A DNA stretch of 64,000 nt from Staphylococcus hsinchuensis (GCF_038789205.1 NZ_CP128355.1:1736001-1800000); one strand, 5' to 3'; counted from the first letter of the stretch, positions 9,139 through 19,053 are shown. Made by a program: numbers and translations. The notes: generated by a model from the sequence alone, not told the origin.

Positions 9139-9687
9139 TTATTTAAAATGATTATAATTAAGCAATAAATGTTGAATAGCTATGATGGTTTTAGCATCTT
9201 CCACTTCATTGTCATCTAATAATTGTTTTAATTCTTCAAGTGAATATGTTACTAAGTTGATAAATTCGTCTTCATCTAAATGCATTTCACCTGTTTTTAA
9301 ATCTTTCGCTAAATAAATCGTTACTTTTTCATTTGAATATCCAGGAGACCCATACATTTCCGCAATGAGTTCTAAGTTCTCTGCAATATACCCCGTTTCT
9401 TCTTCTAACTCTCTTTTTGCTGCTGCTTCTCGTTCCTCGCCTTTTTCTAATTTACCGGCAGGTATTTCTAACAACGGTTTCTCAGCTGGCTTACGGAATT
9501 GTTTTACAAATATAACCTCAGATTCAGGAGTTATCGCACAAACTGCAACTGCCCCATTATGAAATATTAATTCTCGTTTTGATTCTTTGCCATCTGGTAG
9601 AGCTACATCATGTACTTCTAAATCTATAATACTTCCTTGATAGATAGGTGTACGTTTTAAAGTTTTTTCGAAGAGTTCCATTGTCAT
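9139..9687 (-). CDS. nudF: ADP-ribose pyrophosphatase (Nudix family)
   Basis: 182 residues with a complete Nudix box, GKLEKGEEREAAAKRELEEE, whose glutamates bind the catalytic divalent metals. The N-terminal strand-rich domain and the Pro/Gly loop after the box (AEMYGSPGYSNEKV) are typical of ADP-ribose pyrophosphatases, which cleave ADP-ribose to AMP and ribose 5-phosphate. ATG 9687 has AAAGGAACG six bases upstream; 9681 is possible. It reads toward fur, and its last codons contain the second of two inverted PerR-like boxes. Confidence 0.88.
   Translation of the reverse strand: MTMELFEKTLKRTPIYQGSIIDLEVHDVALPDGKESKRELIFHNGAVAVCAITPESEVIFVKQFRKPAEKPLLEIPAGKLEKGEEREAAAKRELEEETGYIAENLELIAEMYGSPGYSNEKVTIYLAKDLKTGEMHLDEDEFINLVTYSLEELKQLLDDNEVEDAKTIIAIQHLLLNYNHFK
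9143..9157. promoter_or_regulatory. Second PerR-like box, inverted, inside the 3' end of nudF
   Basis: TTAAAATGATTATAA is the exact reverse complement of the box at 9058-9072; the shared identity extends to 18 bases. The two are 85 bases apart centre to centre, near eight helical turns. It overlaps the last codons (YNHFK) of nudF. Whether PerR uses it is inferred. Confidence 0.45.
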
Positions 9688-9871
9688 CACGTTCCTTTTA
9701 TTTATTTAATGTTATTGTTAAAATTAATATGTTGTCGCTTTATGGAGGCAGATTATATAATCAAATTATGTATTTATATAATGTTTTCTTGGCGAAATAA
9801 ACAGGTACAATAAAATGGTAAACAAATTTAAATAATCTTTATGATTTTAGTGTATCGAAAGGAGAAAAGAC

Positions 9872-10786
9872 ATGCAAAAGAATGTTTTGAAAAGTGGTAT
9901 TGAAATTTCAGAGGTTGGTCTTGGTTGCATGAGCCTAGGTACAGATAAAAAACAGGCTGAACCAATAATTGAAAGAGCAATCGATCATGGCATCACTTAT
10001 TTTGATACAGCTGATATTTATGATAAAGGTGTAAATGAAGAAATCGTCGGAGATGTTTTAAAAAAATATCAAAATAGAGACGATATCGTTATAGGAACTA
10101 AAGTTGGTAATCATTTACAAGATGATGGTTCTACATTTTGGGATCCATCTAAAGCCCATATTAAAGATTCAGTTAAAGAGTCTTTACGTAAATTGCATTT
10201 AGATCATATAGATTTATATCAACTACACGGTGGTACTATTGACGATCCAATGGATGAAACAATTAGTGCCTTCGATGAATTAAAACAAGAAGGTACCATC
10301 CGTGCTTACGGAATCTCATCTATTCGCCCAAATGTAATCAATTATTACTTAGAACATAGTGATATAGAAACGTTAATGTCCCAATTTAATTTAATTGATA
10401 ATCGCCCAGAATCATTATTAGAAGACGTAGCGGCTAAAAATGTAAAACTACTTGCACGAGGACCTGTATTTAAAGGTTTATTAACATCAAAAAGTAATGA
10501 TGCACTAGATTCAAAATTTGCTGACGGTATTTTTGATTATAATTATCAAGAACTAGGAGAAACAATTGCATCAGTTAAAGAAATTGAGAATAATTTAACT
10601 GCTTTAACGTTTAACTATCTAGCTTCTCAAGATGCATTAGGAGCAATCATTGTAGGTGCAAGCTCTGTAGAACAATTAGATGAAAATATTAAAAACTACG
10701 AATTCTCTAAAAAACTCAACCGTGAAAAAGTAAAAGCAGCACGTGCACGCGTTAAAAATTTAGAATATACACAACACTTAAAATAA
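9872..10786 (+). CDS. Aldo/keto reductase
   Basis: 304 residues with the TIM-barrel aldo/keto reductase pattern. GLGCMSLGTD sits near the N-terminus, the catalytic Asp/Tyr pair lies in FDTADIYDKGVNEE, catalytic Lys follows in VIGTKVG, and the catalytic His is in DLYQLHGG. The C-terminal NADPH-binding part is AIIVGASSVEQL. Such enzymes reduce aldehydes or ketones with NADPH; the substrate cannot be predicted. Starts at an ATG with AAAGGAG. Single-gene transcription unit ending in the hairpin at 10797. Confidence 0.88.
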   Translation: MQKNVLKSGIEISEVGLGCMSLGTDKKQAEPIIERAIDHGITYFDTADIYDKGVNEEIVGDVLKKYQNRDDIVIGTKVGNHLQDDGSTFWDPSKAHIKDSVKESLRKLHLDHIDLYQLHGGTIDDPMDETISAFDELKQEGTIRAYGISSIRPNVINYYLEHSDIETLMSQFNLIDNRPESLLEDVAAKNVKLLARGPVFKGLLTSKSNDALDSKFADGIFDYNYQELGETIASVKEIENNLTALTFNYLASQDALGAIIVGASSVEQLDENIKNYEFSKKLNREKVKAARARVKNLEYTQHLK

Positions 10787-10796
10787 ATTAAAAAAG

Positions 10797-10895
10797 AGAG
10801 TCTGAGACAAAAAAATGTCTCAGACTCTTTTTCAATTAATGGGACTACAAAATCTCTAACAGAAAATTCGATTTCGGTCCTACTCCCTTTTTTTA
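10797..10895 (+). repeat. Terminator-linked repeat element, copy 1 (short)
   Basis: A strong hairpin, AGAGTCTGAGACA with its complement followed by TTTTT, terminates the aldo/keto reductase gene. About 30 bases further lies a second block, AGAAAATTCGATTTCGGTCC, then TACTCCCTTTTT. Both blocks recur in the same order and spacing class at 51179-51352, so this is a dispersed intergenic repeat and not a single-use terminator. It runs into the last codons of the SDR gene. Confidence 0.75.
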
Positions 10896-11632
10896 TTGTT
10901 GAATAAGAAAGTAAAATTATTTTCGAAAAATCGTGGCGCAATATTATATACCTTTAACATGATATGCATCCATTTAGGTTCATTTATCTCTTTTTTATGA
11001 TGAATCATTGCTTGAATTATTTTAATTGCTAAATCATCTGCATCGAGCATCATATGTTGATATTTTTTAGCATAATTTAAAGTGGGGTCTGCTTTTTCAT
11101 GAAAAGGTGTAGCGATTGGACCCGTATTTACTGTTAATACGTGATAGTCTTGGTGTTCTATGCGTAATGCATTTAATATTTGGTTAAATGCTGATTTACT
11201 TGCGCCATAATGTGCTGCATGCGCTTGTGTTAAAAATGCAGATTGACTTCCTATACCTACAATAGTCGGATGTTGAGATAAACAAGGTCTTAAAGTTGAA
11301 AGTAATAAATTAAAATGTATTGCATTTAATGTATAAGTCTCAATCATTTCTTCTTCACTGTGTTCTTCAATAGATTTAAAGTATCCTACACCTGAACTAT
11401 AAATAATGCCATCAATTTTATGATTAGAAAAATGTGTTTTTAAATCAACAATATTTTGTTTTAATTGTAAATCACATTTGATGACTGTGACTTGATTACT
11501 ACTTATTTGTCTTAATTTGTTAGGATTTCTCGCTAATACTGTAACGTGTGCCCCTTTTCCGATTAATTGCTTTAAAATAGCATACCCTAAACCACTCGTA
11601 CCACCAGTTAGTACATAATGCTTCCCTATCAT
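10880..11632 (-). CDS. Short-chain dehydrogenase/reductase
   Basis: 250 residues. The N-terminal Rossmann motif is TGGTSGLGYAI, with NSSG-like SSGVGYF and the catalytic YGASKSAF (Tyr-x3-Lys) after a Ser in GIGSQSAF. NAD(P)-dependent; substrate unknown. ATG 11632 follows AAGGGGTG, preferred over the upstream GTG at 11641. The last few codons (KKRE) lie in the T-rich end of a dispersed repeat, so the C-terminus may have been altered by it. Convergent with the aldo/keto reductase, divergent from proC. Confidence 0.85.
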   Translation of the reverse strand: MIGKHYVLTGGTSGLGYAILKQLIGKGAHVTVLARNPNKLRQISSNQVTVIKCDLQLKQNIVDLKTHFSNHKIDGIIYSSGVGYFKSIEEHSEEEMIETYTLNAIHFNLLLSTLRPCLSQHPTIVGIGSQSAFLTQAHAAHYGASKSAFNQILNALRIEHQDYHVLTVNTGPIATPFHEKADPTLNYAKKYQHMMLDADDLAIKIIQAMIHHKKEINEPKWMHIMLKVYNIAPRFFENNFTFLFNNKKRE

Positions 11633-11777
11633 TGTGCACACCCCTTTCTATATTAAATAGTTAGATATATTATATATGATAGTAAACACGATTGTCATTG
11701 TCCCTTTTAAAGACTAGCCAAGTTTTTATACTATGTTAATATAGAATCATAAAACTTTGAGGGAGCGTGTTTAAGTC

Positions 11778-12599
11778 ATGAAATTAGTATTCTATGGTGC
11801 AGGTAATATGGCACACGCCATTTTTTCTGGCATAGTGAAATCAGAAATGGTAGACCCAAAAGATATTTATTTAACTAACCGTTCAAATGAAGAGGCACTT
11901 AAATCATATGTTGATGAATTAGGGGTTAATTATAGCTATGATGATCAAGAACTATTAAAGGACGCCGATTATATATTTTTAGGGACAAAACCATATGATT
12001 TCGACTTACTTGCTGAACGTATCAGACCTTATATTCAAAGCGATAATAAGTTCATTTCTATAATGGCAGGTCTACCTATACTTTATATTAGAGAACAACT
12101 TCAATCAGATAATCCAATTGCTCGAATTATGCCAAACACAAATGCTCACGTAGGACATTCAGTCACTGGTATTAGTTATTCTAATAATTTCGGACCTAAA
12201 TCAAAAGGTGAAGTTGATGAACTCATTAATGCATTTGGTTCAACTGTTGAAGTATCCGAAGATAACTTACACCAAGTTACAGCAATTACAGGTAGTGGAC
12301 CTGCATTTTTATATCATGTATTTGAGCAGTATGTTACTGCTGGAACACGATTAGGTTTGGAAAAATCACAAGTCGAAGAATCTATTCGTAATTTAATTAT
12401 AGGGACAAGTAAAATGATTGAGCGTTCAGATCTCGGCATGGATCAGTTACGTAAAAATATTACTTCTAAAGGTGGCACGACACAAGCGGGATTAGATACA
12501 CTATCTAAATATGATTTAGAAAGTATTTTCGAAGATTGTTTAAAATCTGCAGTAGATAGAAGTGTTGAACTATCAAATCAAGATGATGAAAGTAAGTAA
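11778..12599 (+). CDS. proC: Pyrroline-5-carboxylate reductase
   Basis: 273 residues. The N-terminal Rossmann motif is FYGAGNMAHAIF, and the C-terminal dimerisation domain carries the ProC signature around GSGPAFLYHVFEQY and TSKGGTTQAGL. It catalyses the last step of proline synthesis, reducing 1-pyrroline-5-carboxylate with NAD(P)H. Starts at ATG 11778 behind GAGGGAG at somewhat long spacing. Monocistronic, with its own terminator. Confidence 0.95.
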   Translation: MKLVFYGAGNMAHAIFSGIVKSEMVDPKDIYLTNRSNEEALKSYVDELGVNYSYDDQELLKDADYIFLGTKPYDFDLLAERIRPYIQSDNKFISIMAGLPILYIREQLQSDNPIARIMPNTNAHVGHSVTGISYSNNFGPKSKGEVDELINAFGSTVEVSEDNLHQVTAITGSGPAFLYHVFEQYVTAGTRLGLEKSQVEESIRNLIIGTSKMIERSDLGMDQLRKNITSKGGTTQAGLDTLSKYDLESIFEDCLKSAVDRSVELSNQDDESK

Positions 12600-12628
12600 G
12601 TTTTCACATTGAAATGTTAATAAACAAT

Positions 12629-12670
12629 AGCCAACCCAATTGAAATTAAGTTTTTGGGTTGGCTTTTATT
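12629..12670. terminator. Bidirectional terminator between proC and rnz
   Basis: AGCCAACCCA and TGGGTTGGCT form a perfect 10-bp stem followed by TTTTATTTTT. It lies between convergent proC and rnz. Confidence 0.85.
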
Positions 12671-12694
12671 TTTCTGTTAATTTTTAATAGTTTT

Positions 12695-13615
12695 TTAAAA
12701 TTGATATGAATCGAAGTCTTTTACGAAAGCAAATGGTGGTGTTTCTGGTCTGGATTTAATCTCACTTTCTATTTCTTCAACTTCTTCTAAAGTGTATCGA
12801 TTACTTAAATGTGTAATCAAACTATAGTCAACATTTGCTTCGTCAATTAAATCAAATACATGATTAATGTGACTGTGATGATATCTTTTAGCTAAAGTCA
12901 TATCACCCTCTATATATGTACTTTCGTGCACCATTACTGTTGCATCTTGAGCGATAGATTTTTCATTAATACAAGGCATTGTATCTCCAAAAATAGCTAT
13001 CACAGGTCCTTTTTTTGCATCACCTTTAAACTGATTTGAGTCGTAAATTAAACCATTATATTCAAATGTTTCGTTGTTTTTAACTTCTTGATATTTCGGA
13101 CCTGGTTGAAGACCTATCGCTTTAAGTGCTTCTACATCAATTTTACCTGAAGTGTAAGGTACTTCTACGCGATATCCAAAGGATGGTATACCATGATGTA
13201 AAATTTGCGCTGTAACACTAAAACCGTTATGTTGATATGATAAATGATCTTCTATTTCTATGTAAGTAATCGGATAGTTTAATTTAGATTCAGATAATGA
13301 TAAATTAGTTTCGATATAGGATTTAATCCCTTTAGGACCTATAATTGTAAGTGGTTTACCTTCTCCACCTTGGAATGAACGGCTAGTTAGCACTCCCGGT
13401 AACCCAAATATATGATCACCATGCATATGCGTTATAAATATATGGTCTACTTTACCTAGCTTTATTGAATGATGTAAAATCTGATGTTGTGTACCTTCTC
13501 CGACATCAAACAACCATATACTGTTCGCGTAAGGTTCTAAATTTAATGCTATGGCTTGCGTATTTCTTTCTTTAGTTGGTAGACCCGCACTTGTACCAAA
13601 AAACGTTATCTCCAT
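12695..13615 (-). CDS. rnz: Ribonuclease Z (tRNA 3' endonuclease)
   Basis: 306 residues, metallo-beta-lactamase fold, beginning [14 protein letters not shown]. The zinc motif [12 protein letters not shown] is followed by further ligands in FGDTMP and HHSHINH. RNase Z cuts the 3' trailer from tRNA precursors lacking encoded CCA. The frame opens at 13639, but the Shine-Dalgarno AGAGGAGG lies inside that extension seven bases before the ATG at 13615, so 13615 is the start. Divergent from zwf, the staphylococcal arrangement. Confidence 0.95.
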   Translation of the reverse strand: MEITFFGTSAGLPTKERNTQAIALNLEPYANSIWLFDVGEGTQHQILHHSIKLGKVDHIFITHMHGDHIFGLPGVLTSRSFQGGEGKPLTIIGPKGIKSYIETNLSLSESKLNYPITYIEIEDHLSYQHNGFSVTAQILHHGIPSFGYRVEVPYTSGKIDVEALKAIGLQPGPKYQEVKNNETFEYNGLIYDSNQFKGDAKKGPVIAIFGDTMPCINEKSIAQDATVMVHESTYIEGDMTLAKRYHHSHINHVFDLIDEANVDYSLITHLSNRYTLEEVEEIESEIKSRPETPPFAFVKDFDSYQF

Positions 13616-13764
13616 GCATATGCCTCCTCTTCTCCACATATTTTATCATATACAAACATCAAAAATATATCGAATTTTAAAGCTTTTAAGCAAAATTATA
13701 TGAACCATTATTAATATTGTTCTATAATGAGAACAGATTTATAAAAAGAATTGAGGTTTTGATC

Positions 13765-15249
13765 TTGAATACTAGAAATAAGGATATACCATGCCTAATT
13801 ACGATATTTGGCGCTACAGGTGACTTAAGTCACAGAAAGTTATTCCCATCATTATTTCATCTTTATCAGCAAGAAAATTTAAATGAACATATTGCTATCA
13901 TTGGAATTGGTCGTAGAGATTTAACCAATGATGATTTCCGTAATCAAGTGAAATCATCAATTCAAGAACATGTTAAAGATACAAAACACCTTGATAAATT
14001 CATTACGCATATCTTTTACCATAAACTAGACGTAACAAATAAAGCTAACTATGAATCACTTTTAGAAGTAAGTGAACGTTTAGATCAACAGTTCCAATTA
14101 CAAGGTAATCGATTATTTTACCTCGCAATGGCGCCTAAATTCTTCGGAGTTATATCTGATTGTTTAAAATCTGCCGAATTAACAAATACAAAAGGTTTCA
14201 AACGTTTAGTGATTGAAAAACCGTTTGGCAGTGATTTAGAATCTGCCAAAGTATTGAATGATCAGTTACGTAAATCATTTTCTGAAGAAGAAATTTACCG
14301 AATTGACCATTATTTAGGTAAAGATATGGTTCAAAATATTGAAGTGTTACGTTTTGCTAATGCAATGTTTGAACCATTATGGAACAATAAATATATTTCC
14401 AACATTCAAGTCACTTCTTCAGAGAAATTAGGTGTAGAAGAACGTGGCGGTTATTATGATTCTAATGGCGCATTAAAAGACATGGTACAAAATCACATGT
14501 TACAAATGGTTGCGTTATTAGCGATGGAGCCTCCTATTAGTTTGAACAGTGAAGATATTCGAGCTGAAAAAGTAAAAGCCTTAAAGTCATTAAGAATGTT
14601 TGAAAATGATAAAGTGAGACACAATTTCGTACGTGGTCAATATGATGCAAGCGAAATAGAAGGACAACCGGTTCAAGGTTATAGGGACGAAGATAGGGTT
14701 GATAACCAATCTAACACCCCCACTTTCGTAGCCGGTAAATTGACGATTGATAACTTTAGATGGGCTGGTGTTCCTTTCTATATCCGTACAGGTAAACGGA
14801 TGACAAGTAAAACAATCCAAGTCGTTGTAGAATTTAAAGAAGTCCCAATGAATTTATATTATGAAACTGACAAAAAGTTAGATTCTAATTTACTCGTTAT
14901 CAATATTCAACCAAACGAAGGCGTATCATTACATTTGAATGCGAAACGTAATATTCAAGGAATAGATACAGAACCAGTACAATTATCTTATGCTATGAGC
15001 GCTCAAGATAAAATGAATACGGTAGATGCTTACGAAAACTTATTATTTGACTGTCTGAATGGTGATGCGACAAACTTCACACATTGGGAAGAATTAAAAT
15101 CAACTTGGAAATTTGTTGATGCGATTCAAGAAGAATGGGATCAACATGAACCAGAATTTCCAAATTATAAAGCTGGTACAAATGGACCATTAGAAAGTGA
15201 TTTATTATTAAGCAAAGATGGTTATCATTGGTGGGACGGCATAAATTAA
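13765..15249 (+). CDS. zwf: Glucose-6-phosphate 1-dehydrogenase
   Basis: 494 residues from TTG 13765, matching the S. aureus length. Signatures: NADP-binding ITIFGATGDLSHRKLFPS, VIEKPFGSD, and the active-site RIDHYLGKDMVQN. It oxidises glucose 6-phosphate, the first step of the oxidative pentose phosphate pathway, and gnd for the third step is 1.2 kb away. An upstream TTG at 13717 is in frame, but a TATAAT (13723-13728) lies within that extension and looks like the -10 box, so the extension is probably untranscribed. GAGG sits ten bases before the chosen TTG. Confidence 0.94.
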   Translation: MNTRNKDIPCLITIFGATGDLSHRKLFPSLFHLYQQENLNEHIAIIGIGRRDLTNDDFRNQVKSSIQEHVKDTKHLDKFITHIFYHKLDVTNKANYESLLEVSERLDQQFQLQGNRLFYLAMAPKFFGVISDCLKSAELTNTKGFKRLVIEKPFGSDLESAKVLNDQLRKSFSEEEIYRIDHYLGKDMVQNIEVLRFANAMFEPLWNNKYISNIQVTSSEKLGVEERGGYYDSNGALKDMVQNHMLQMVALLAMEPPISLNSEDIRAEKVKALKSLRMFENDKVRHNFVRGQYDASEIEGQPVQGYRDEDRVDNQSNTPTFVAGKLTIDNFRWAGVPFYIRTGKRMTSKTIQVVVEFKEVPMNLYYETDKKLDSNLLVINIQPNEGVSLHLNAKRNIQGIDTEPVQLSYAMSAQDKMNTVDAYENLLFDCLNGDATNFTHWEELKSTWKFVDAIQEEWDQHEPEFPNYKAGTNGPLESDLLLSKDGYHWWDGIN

Positions 15250-15262
15250 ATTAGTTTGAATC

Positions 15263-15304
15263 GGCAACACATGTGTAAAATTACATATGTGTTGTCGCTT
15301 TTTT
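15263..15304 (+). terminator. zwf terminator
   Basis: A stem of GCAACACATGTGTAA with a near-complementary arm, followed by a run of T, just after the zwf stop. Confidence 0.8.
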
Positions 15305-15471
15305 ATTAATGTCGTTTTGTGGTATCATTTATATTATTAAATGAGATAAATGACGATTTTATTAATAAATCTGATTAAAGAAGACAATTCGAACTTTAAA
15401 AATGTAATTTAGCATAATATGAATACAACAAATGAATTTACAAGTTTTTGGATTAATTAGGAGTGAAAGTA

Positions 15472-16326
15472 TTGGACGTTATCAAACAAATACAACAGGC
15501 AATTGTGTATATTGAAGATCATTTGCCAGACCGAGTTCAATTACAAGAACTCAGTGATTACGTTAACCTTTCACCTTTTCACCTTGATCAATCATTTAAA
15601 ATGATTGTCGGACAATCACCGAGCGAATATGCACATGCACGTCGAATGACCTTGGCTGCAAATGATTTAATTCATGGTTCAAGTCGGTTAATCGATATTG
15701 CAAAGAAATATAAATATAAAGATGCCAATGCGTTTGCCAATGATTTTAGTGACTTTCATGGGGTTTCACCTATTCAAGTGAATACTAAGCGTGATCAATT
15801 AAATATGAAATCAAGGTTGTATATTAAATTATCAGTTACAGAGCAATCCCCTTATCCTTATCGCTTAGAACAAAATGAAGGTATATCGCTAGTCGGATAT
15901 TCAAAGTATCTCGATGCTAGCGAGTTAGAAGATCCATTTAAAGTACCAGATTTATTAGAAGATTTACAATTTGACGGCATTATTGATGATATAAAACGCT
16001 ACAACGATATAAGTCCTCATGAATTATTTGTCGTTAATTGTCCTTTGGATGAAGGTATGGAAATATTTGTTGGTGTACCAAGTGAACGTTATCCTGACCA
16101 CTTAGAGAGTAGGTTTTTACCAGAAAGGCAATATGCAAAATTCAATCTACAAGGTGAACTTGATTACGTAGTCAACGAAGCATGGTATTATATCGAAACA
16201 ACACTTCAAATGACATTGCCATATGAACGTAACAGTCTTTATATCGAAGTATATCCGTTAGATTTTTCTTTTGAGGATAGTTTCAATAAAGTGCAATTAT
16301 GGATGCCAGTAAATAAGAAAAATTAA
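15472..16326 (+). CDS. AraC-family regulator with GyrI-like effector domain
   Basis: 284 residues. An N-terminal AraC/XylS DNA-binding domain (about residues 1-105) has two helix-turn-helices, LQELSDYVNLSPFHLDQSFK and RLIDIAKKYKYKDANAFAND. A C-terminal domain of about 160 residues resembles the GyrI/SOUL-like small-molecule binding fold, an order shared with Rob/TipA-like regulators. TTG 15472 is favoured because AGGAG lies eight bases upstream; GTG 15463 would be too close to it. The ligand and target genes are unknown. It stands alone between zwf and gnd. Confidence 0.82.
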   Translation: MDVIKQIQQAIVYIEDHLPDRVQLQELSDYVNLSPFHLDQSFKMIVGQSPSEYAHARRMTLAANDLIHGSSRLIDIAKKYKYKDANAFANDFSDFHGVSPIQVNTKRDQLNMKSRLYIKLSVTEQSPYPYRLEQNEGISLVGYSKYLDASELEDPFKVPDLLEDLQFDGIIDDIKRYNDISPHELFVVNCPLDEGMEIFVGVPSERYPDHLESRFLPERQYAKFNLQGELDYVVNEAWYYIETTLQMTLPYERNSLYIEVYPLDFSFEDSFNKVQLWMPVNKKN

Positions 16327-16346
16327 TACGTTTTTTGTTAGAAAAA

Positions 16347-16395
16347 AAAGCCCTACAAAATGGTTTTCATTTTACCTTTTGTAGGGCTTTATTTT
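16347..16395. terminator. Bidirectional terminator between the AraC-type gene and gnd
   Basis: AAAGCCCTACAAAA and TTTTGTAGGGCTTT form a perfect 14-bp stem around a 16-base loop, with A- and T-rich flanks. Confidence 0.88.
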
Positions 16396-16442
16396 ATTGG
16401 CTAATGTTTACGCTATTTTGAATTTGTACTGAATAAATGTAT

Positions 16443-17852
16443 TTATTCTTCAATCCATTGTGTATGGAACACGCCTTCACGATCTTTACGTTGATAAGTA
16501 TGTGCACCAAAATAGTCTCGCTGTGCTTGAATTAAGTTTGCTGGTAGGTTTGCTGAACGATAGTTATCATAATAATTGATACTAGCTGAGAAACCTGGTG
16601 TTGGTATACCGTTGCGTACTCCAGTAGCCACAACGTCTCGTAGTGCATCTTGATAATTAGAAACGATATCGTGGAAATATGGATCTAACATAAGATTTTG
16701 TAATTCATTGTCATTATCATAGGCTTCTTTAATTTTTTGTAAGAACTGAGCACGAATTATACAACCAGCTCTCCAAATCATTGCAAGTTCACCTAATTTT
16801 AAATCCCATTCATTGTTGTCACTAGCTTCTTTCATCTGTGCAAAACCTTGTGCATATGAACAGATTTTACTCATATATAGCGCTTTTCTTATTTTCTCTA
16901 AAAATTCATCTTTGTTACCATCAAATTTAATTTCTGGTCCATTTAAATGTTTTGAAGCTTTTACACGTTCTTCTTTAATTGAAGAGATAAAACGAGCAAA
17001 AACTGACTCCGTAATAATTGTTAGTGGAATACCTAATTCTAAGGCGTTGATAGACGTCCATTTACCTGTACCCTTTTGACCAGCAGTATCCAAGATCTTT
17101 TCTACTAATGGTTCATTCGTTTCATCGTCTATCTTTTCAAAAATATCACCAGTGATTTCGATTAAATAACTAGAAAGCTCACCTGCGTTCCAGTCTTTAA
17201 ATGTTTGTGCAATTTCTTGGTGTGACATGCCTAGTAAGTCTTTCATCATTGCATAACTTTCAGCTATTAACTGCATATCAGCATATTCAATTCCATTGTG
17301 AACCATTTTCACGTAGTGCCCTGCACCATTTGGCCCGATATACGTTACACAAGAAGCACCATCATCTGCTTTTGCTGAGATAGCATCTAAAATATCACTT
17401 ACTTTATCATAGGCAGCTTTTTGTCCACCTGGCATTAATGAAGGGCCTGTTAAAGCACCGACTTCTCCACCTGAAACACCCATACCAATAAAGTTTACAT
17501 TACTTTCTTCTAACGCTTTATTTCTTCTGATTGTATCTTGGTAATTTGTGTTACCGCCATCAATTAAAATATCATCATCATCTAATAATGGTAATAAGTG
17601 GTCAATTGTAGCATCTGTTGCAGGACCAGCTTTAACCATTAATAATATACGACGTGGTTTTTCTAAAGAATTTACAAATTCTTCTAATGAATAAGTTGGA
17701 TGTATATTTTTACCTTTTGATTCTTCAACCATTTCATCTGTTTTTTCAGATGAACGATTAAATACAGAAACATGATATCCACGTGATTCAATATTCCAAG
17801 CAAGGTTTTTACCCATTACGGCTAAACCTACTACACCGATTTCTTGTGACAT
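16443..17852 (-). CDS. gnd: 6-phosphogluconate dehydrogenase (decarboxylating)
   Basis: 469 residues. The N-terminal Rossmann fold shows [15 protein letters not shown], then [20 protein letters not shown] and the catalytic Lys/Asn region [13 protein letters not shown]. The all-helical C-terminal domain includes GCIIRAQFL and a tail ending [12 protein letters not shown]. Converts 6-phosphogluconate to ribulose 5-phosphate, giving NADPH. ATG 17852 has GAGAGGTAAG upstream. Together with zwf it supplies both dehydrogenases of the oxidative pentose phosphate branch. Confidence 0.96.
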   Translation of the reverse strand: MSQEIGVVGLAVMGKNLAWNIESRGYHVSVFNRSSEKTDEMVEESKGKNIHPTYSLEEFVNSLEKPRRILLMVKAGPATDATIDHLLPLLDDDDILIDGGNTNYQDTIRRNKALEESNVNFIGMGVSGGEVGALTGPSLMPGGQKAAYDKVSDILDAISAKADDGASCVTYIGPNGAGHYVKMVHNGIEYADMQLIAESYAMMKDLLGMSHQEIAQTFKDWNAGELSSYLIEITGDIFEKIDDETNEPLVEKILDTAGQKGTGKWTSINALELGIPLTIITESVFARFISSIKEERVKASKHLNGPEIKFDGNKDEFLEKIRKALYMSKICSYAQGFAQMKEASDNNEWDLKLGELAMIWRAGCIIRAQFLQKIKEAYDNDNELQNLMLDPYFHDIVSNYQDALRDVVATGVRNGIPTPGFSASINYYDNYRSANLPANLIQAQRDYFGAHTYQRKDREGVFHTQWIEE

Positions 17853-17920
17853 ATTACTTACCTCTCTTATTAAAAATTTCTTCTATATTGTACCATAAAG
17901 CGAAAGTTACATTCACTTAA

Positions 17921-19053
17921 TCAGTTTGATTCATTTGTGACGAGCTCAACTATTTTCAATAATTGTTGTGCTAGTAAAACGAGGTTTTGTGTAGCAATGC
18001 GTTCTTTAGTCGTGTGAATATTTTCATAACCGATGCCGATGATTACTGTAGGAACACCGAGTAAATTGAAAATATTTCCATCTGAACCACTATTTGCAAT
18101 AACTGCTTTAGGGTTAAGTCCTAAACTAGACGCACTTTTTTTAGCAATATCTATTACATGATCGTTTTCATCGATTTGAAAGCCTGGATAACTTTTAGTT
18201 ACACGTACATCTGCTGAACATCCAAATGACTGTGCAGTATTTTCAAAGACAGATTTCATATGTGCGACTTGAGATTCTACTTTCTCATCCGAGTGTGAGC
18301 GTGCTTCAGCATTTAATGTTACTTTATTAGCAACGATGTTCGTTGCCGAACCACCTTCAAATCTTCCAATATTTGCAGTTGTTTCTTCATCAATTTTTCC
18401 TAAATGCATTTTACTGATGGCTTTGGCTGCAATATTGATGGCACTTACGCCTTGATCGGGCACGCTGGCATGTGCAGTTTTGCCGTAAATCGTTGCATCG
18501 ACTTTCATTTGTGTTGGAGCAGCAATGACTGTAGACCCTATTGGAGAGCTTGCATCAACAGCATAACCAAAGTCTGCATCAATAAGTTCAGAATTGATAG
18601 CTTTAGCACCTAAAAGACCTGATTCCTCGCCAACTGTAATAATAAATTGTATTTGTCCATGAGGTGTATTTTGTTCTTGCATTACTTGAATTAATTCGAT
18701 CAGTGCAGCAAGCCCTGCTTTATCATCCGCCCCTAACACTGTAGTACCATCGGAATAAATGTAGCCATCATCATTGATAGTTGGTTTAACATTGACACCA
18801 GGTACGACAGTATCCATATGACTTGAAAAATATATCTTATCGATATCATTTTTATTTATGTTAGACGCTAACGTACAAATCAAATTATTAGCCCTAATCT
18901 AGGATCTTCATTTGCATTATCTTCAACAACATTTAATCCTAAAGATTGAAATTTGGATTTTAAAATTGGTTGAATTTCTTGTTCTTTTCCTGTTTCAGAA
19001 TCAATTTGTACAAGTTCTAGAAATGTATGAATGATTCTTTCTTTGTTTACCAT
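17921..19053 (-). pseudogene. Peptidase T-like M20 metallopeptidase, frameshifted
   Basis: Two overlapping frames together make one M20-family protein of about 375 residues. The first frame (19053 down) ends NEDPRLGLII and stop; the second, usable from about 18898 on, resumes as ANNLICTLAS. The join is at a GGG run (minus strand, 18894-18892). One extra G would restore LGANNLICTL, which is what intact relatives have as I remember them. The second part retains the zinc ligands: SSHMDTVVPG, GADDKAGLAA and VGEESGLLGA. The family (YqjE/PepT-like) is predicted to cleave small peptides from the N-terminus. The break may be a real mutation or a sequencing error. Codon quality past the break looks undecayed. 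Confidence 0.85.
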
